Shown here: in pieces, positions 13,473 through 14,133 of the stretch
Layout: each line of letters starts with the position of its first letter
Numbering within the stretch: position 1 is the stretch's first letter
Assembly: GCA_003645825.1 (NCBI GenBank)
Contig: QNCQ01000018.1
Span: forward strand, 1-14,133
Direction of reading: 5' to 3'
Origin: Fidelibacterota bacterium
Lineage (GTDB): Bacteria; Fidelibacterota; UBA2242; B5-G15
DNA: 14,133 nt
Notes under the pieces: model-generated
The model's input: only the letters and a program-made list of their open reading frames with translations
What the model was told of the DNA's origin: nothing
The model's database searches: none
Position numbers and translations under genes: made by a program

Positions 13473-13703
13473 CTAAGCTTTTCTGCCTCTTGCCATTTTA
13501 GCTCTGGCGATGTCTCCATCCTTGTCGATGAAATACAGATAACCATCTTCTCTCTTAATATTTGCCTGGTAAACTACTTCAGCACCCCCTCCTCTGTCTT
13601 TTCCACGAGCCATCTTTGAACGGGCAACATTACCGTTTTTGTCAACGTAATACAGATAACCCTTTTCTTTCTTGATGCCACATTTTAAAACTTTTTCTGC
13701 CAT
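13473..13703 (-). CDS. Small basic protein of two tandem 'GYLYxxDKxGxxAR' modules, function unknown
   Basis: A 76-aa, Lys/Arg-rich protein with no signal peptide or membrane helix. It consists of two copies of one module, residues 10-35 and 49-74, offset by 39. Seventeen of 25 aligned positions (10-34 against 49-73) are identical, including GYLY, DK.G, AR and KMARG. Each module looks like two beta strands around a D-K-[ND]-G turn, then a basic KMARG tail. A Gly-rich linker (38-40) joins them. The only Cys is C8. The nucleotide copies share only short identical runs, so the duplication is old. The gene is a single unit with a consensus -35 box, a near-perfect ribosome site and its own terminator, implying high expression. 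I do not recognise a function; the basic tails would suit nucleic-acid or ribosome binding, which is speculation. That it is a real gene is nearly certain. Confidence 0.85.
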   Translation of the reverse strand: MAEKVLKCGIKKEKGYLYYVDKNGNVARSKMARGKDRGGGAEVVYQANIKREDGYLYFIDKDGDIARAKMARGRKA

Positions 13704-13709
13704 AACTTC

Positions 13710-13719
13710 TCACCTCCTT
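13710..13719 (-). promoter_or_regulatory. Near-perfect Shine-Dalgarno of the small tandem-module gene
   Basis: AAGGAGGTGA on the minus strand complements the 16S rRNA tail over ten bases and lies 6 nt before the ATG at 13703. It is the strongest ribosome site in the window and fixes the start. Confidence 0.85.
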
Positions 13720-13757
13720 ATTTATCTATATAATTCCTACCCCTCCCATTTGATTTA

Positions 13758-13786
13758 ATCTTAACTTACAGAAACGTAAATGTCAA
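13758..13786 (-). promoter_or_regulatory. Promoter of the small tandem-module gene
   Basis: On the minus strand a perfect -35 box TTGACA (13781-13786) is followed after exactly 17 nt by TAAGAT (13758-13763), a four-of-six match to the -10 consensus. The start of transcription would fall near 13750, giving a leader of about 46 nt that ends in the strong ribosome site. Confidence 0.7.
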
Positions 13787-13814
13787 GTAAATCTTTCGTC
13801 GTTTCCTCAAATTT

Positions 13815-14133
13815 TTAGCGTAGTAACAGCAATTTTATCTGCTCGGAGTAACTTTTTGCTTCCATTTTGCAAATATATACGCCTCCTGGAACAGATGCCC
13901 CGAAATCATCGCTACCATCCCACACCACGCTATACCTTCCGGGAGAATGGTAGCGCTCTACCAGAGTCTTTATTCTCTTCCCGAGAAGGTTGTAAATCAC
14001 TATCCTTACCATTCCATATCTGGGCACATAATATTCTATTCGAGTGGTGATGTTGAATGGATTGGGTACATTCTGATATAAATGATATTCCTCCGAGGAA
14101 TTTTCAAATAGATAGAACTCCCTTCTGGTAGTG
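13815..14133 (-). CDS. C-terminal end of a secreted protein with a type IX-like (FlgD-type) sorting domain (5' end outside window)
   Basis: The frame is open to the right edge, so only the last 105 codons are seen. They hold a complete sorting domain: LYQNVPNPFNITTRIEYYVP, then VRIVIYNLLGKRIKTLV, GRYSVVWDGSDDFG and PGGVYICKMEA, ending KLLLLR. This Por-secretion/FlgD-Ig-like domain of about 80 residues is found at the end of exported proteins in Bacteroidota and related lineages, where the type IX system secretes them and often anchors them at the surface. The nature of the cargo is outside the window. A GTG at 14027 could be mistaken for a start, but the conserved PNPFN segment lies upstream of it. 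The gene ends 112 nt before the start of the next minus-strand gene. Confidence 0.88.
   Translation of the reverse strand, partial: TTRREFYLFENSSEEYHLYQNVPNPFNITTRIEYYVPRYGMVRIVIYNLLGKRIKTLVERYHSPGRYSVVWDGSDDFGASVPGGVYICKMEAKSYSEQIKLLLLR

Noticed and set aside
13211..13546. A 111-codon open frame on the minus strand read as one gene.
   Set aside because: It would start inside the 76-aa gene in another frame and run through a strong terminator; only its C-terminal part looks coding.
1..14133. Mobile elements, CRISPR arrays, tRNA or rRNA genes, inteins.
   Set aside because: No transposase, spaced repeats, cloverleaf or rRNA-like segment was seen, and dnaE is continuous without intein motifs.

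Overview
The window looks like ordinary chromosome from a bacterium of an uncultured, probably thermophilic or anaerobic lineage near the FCB supergroup (WOR-3/Stahlbacteria, TA06 or Hydrothermae type); this placement is inference. The clues are a C-terminal sorting domain of the PNPFN/FlgD-like kind used by type IX secretion cargo (right edge), a two-domain protein disulfide oxidoreductase of the kind common in thermophiles, a UbiA prenyltransferase resembling archaeal DGGGP synthase, and a bacterial housekeeping operon with Zn-type bL31, RF1, PrmC and DnaE. No phage, transposon, CRISPR array, rRNA or tRNA was seen.

Left part, plus strand (1-3983): the C-terminal part of an acyl-CoA dehydrogenase; a ferritin-like/VIT1 fusion (MbfA-like iron exporter); a two-domain glutaredoxin-like disulfide oxidoreductase; then a tight four-gene operon (ECF sigma factor, soluble zinc-finger anti-sigma factor, DUF1858 protein, OsmC-like protein) with spacings of -4, +1 and -4 nt. 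The anti-sigma factor has the HxxxCxxC zinc motif and no membrane segment, as in redox-sensing RsrA. Its neighbours are thiol enzymes, so the block may form a thiol/peroxide stress circuit.

Middle and right part, minus strand (3988-13006): a co-directional run, transcribed rpmE, DUF1385 (yqhQ), prfA, prmC, ubiA-like, dnaE, dtd, TPR protein. Several junctions overlap or lie within a few bases. A candidate promoter precedes rpmE. This run joins translation (bL31, RF1, the RF1 methylase, D-Tyr-tRNA deacylase), replication (DnaE) and lipid/isoprenoid chemistry. It ends convergently, 4 nt from the OsmC gene.

Right end, minus strand (13007-14133): a 466-nt stretch without an intact gene holds the rpmE promoter, an AT-only hairpin, what looks like the orphaned C-terminus of an outer-membrane-type protein, and a strong intrinsic terminator. 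The terminator belongs to a 76-residue basic protein made of two copies of one module, with a consensus -35 box and a near-perfect Shine-Dalgarno sequence; I do not recognise its function and consider it the most interesting unknown here. The last gene, cut by the window edge, encodes a secreted protein with a type IX-like sorting domain.
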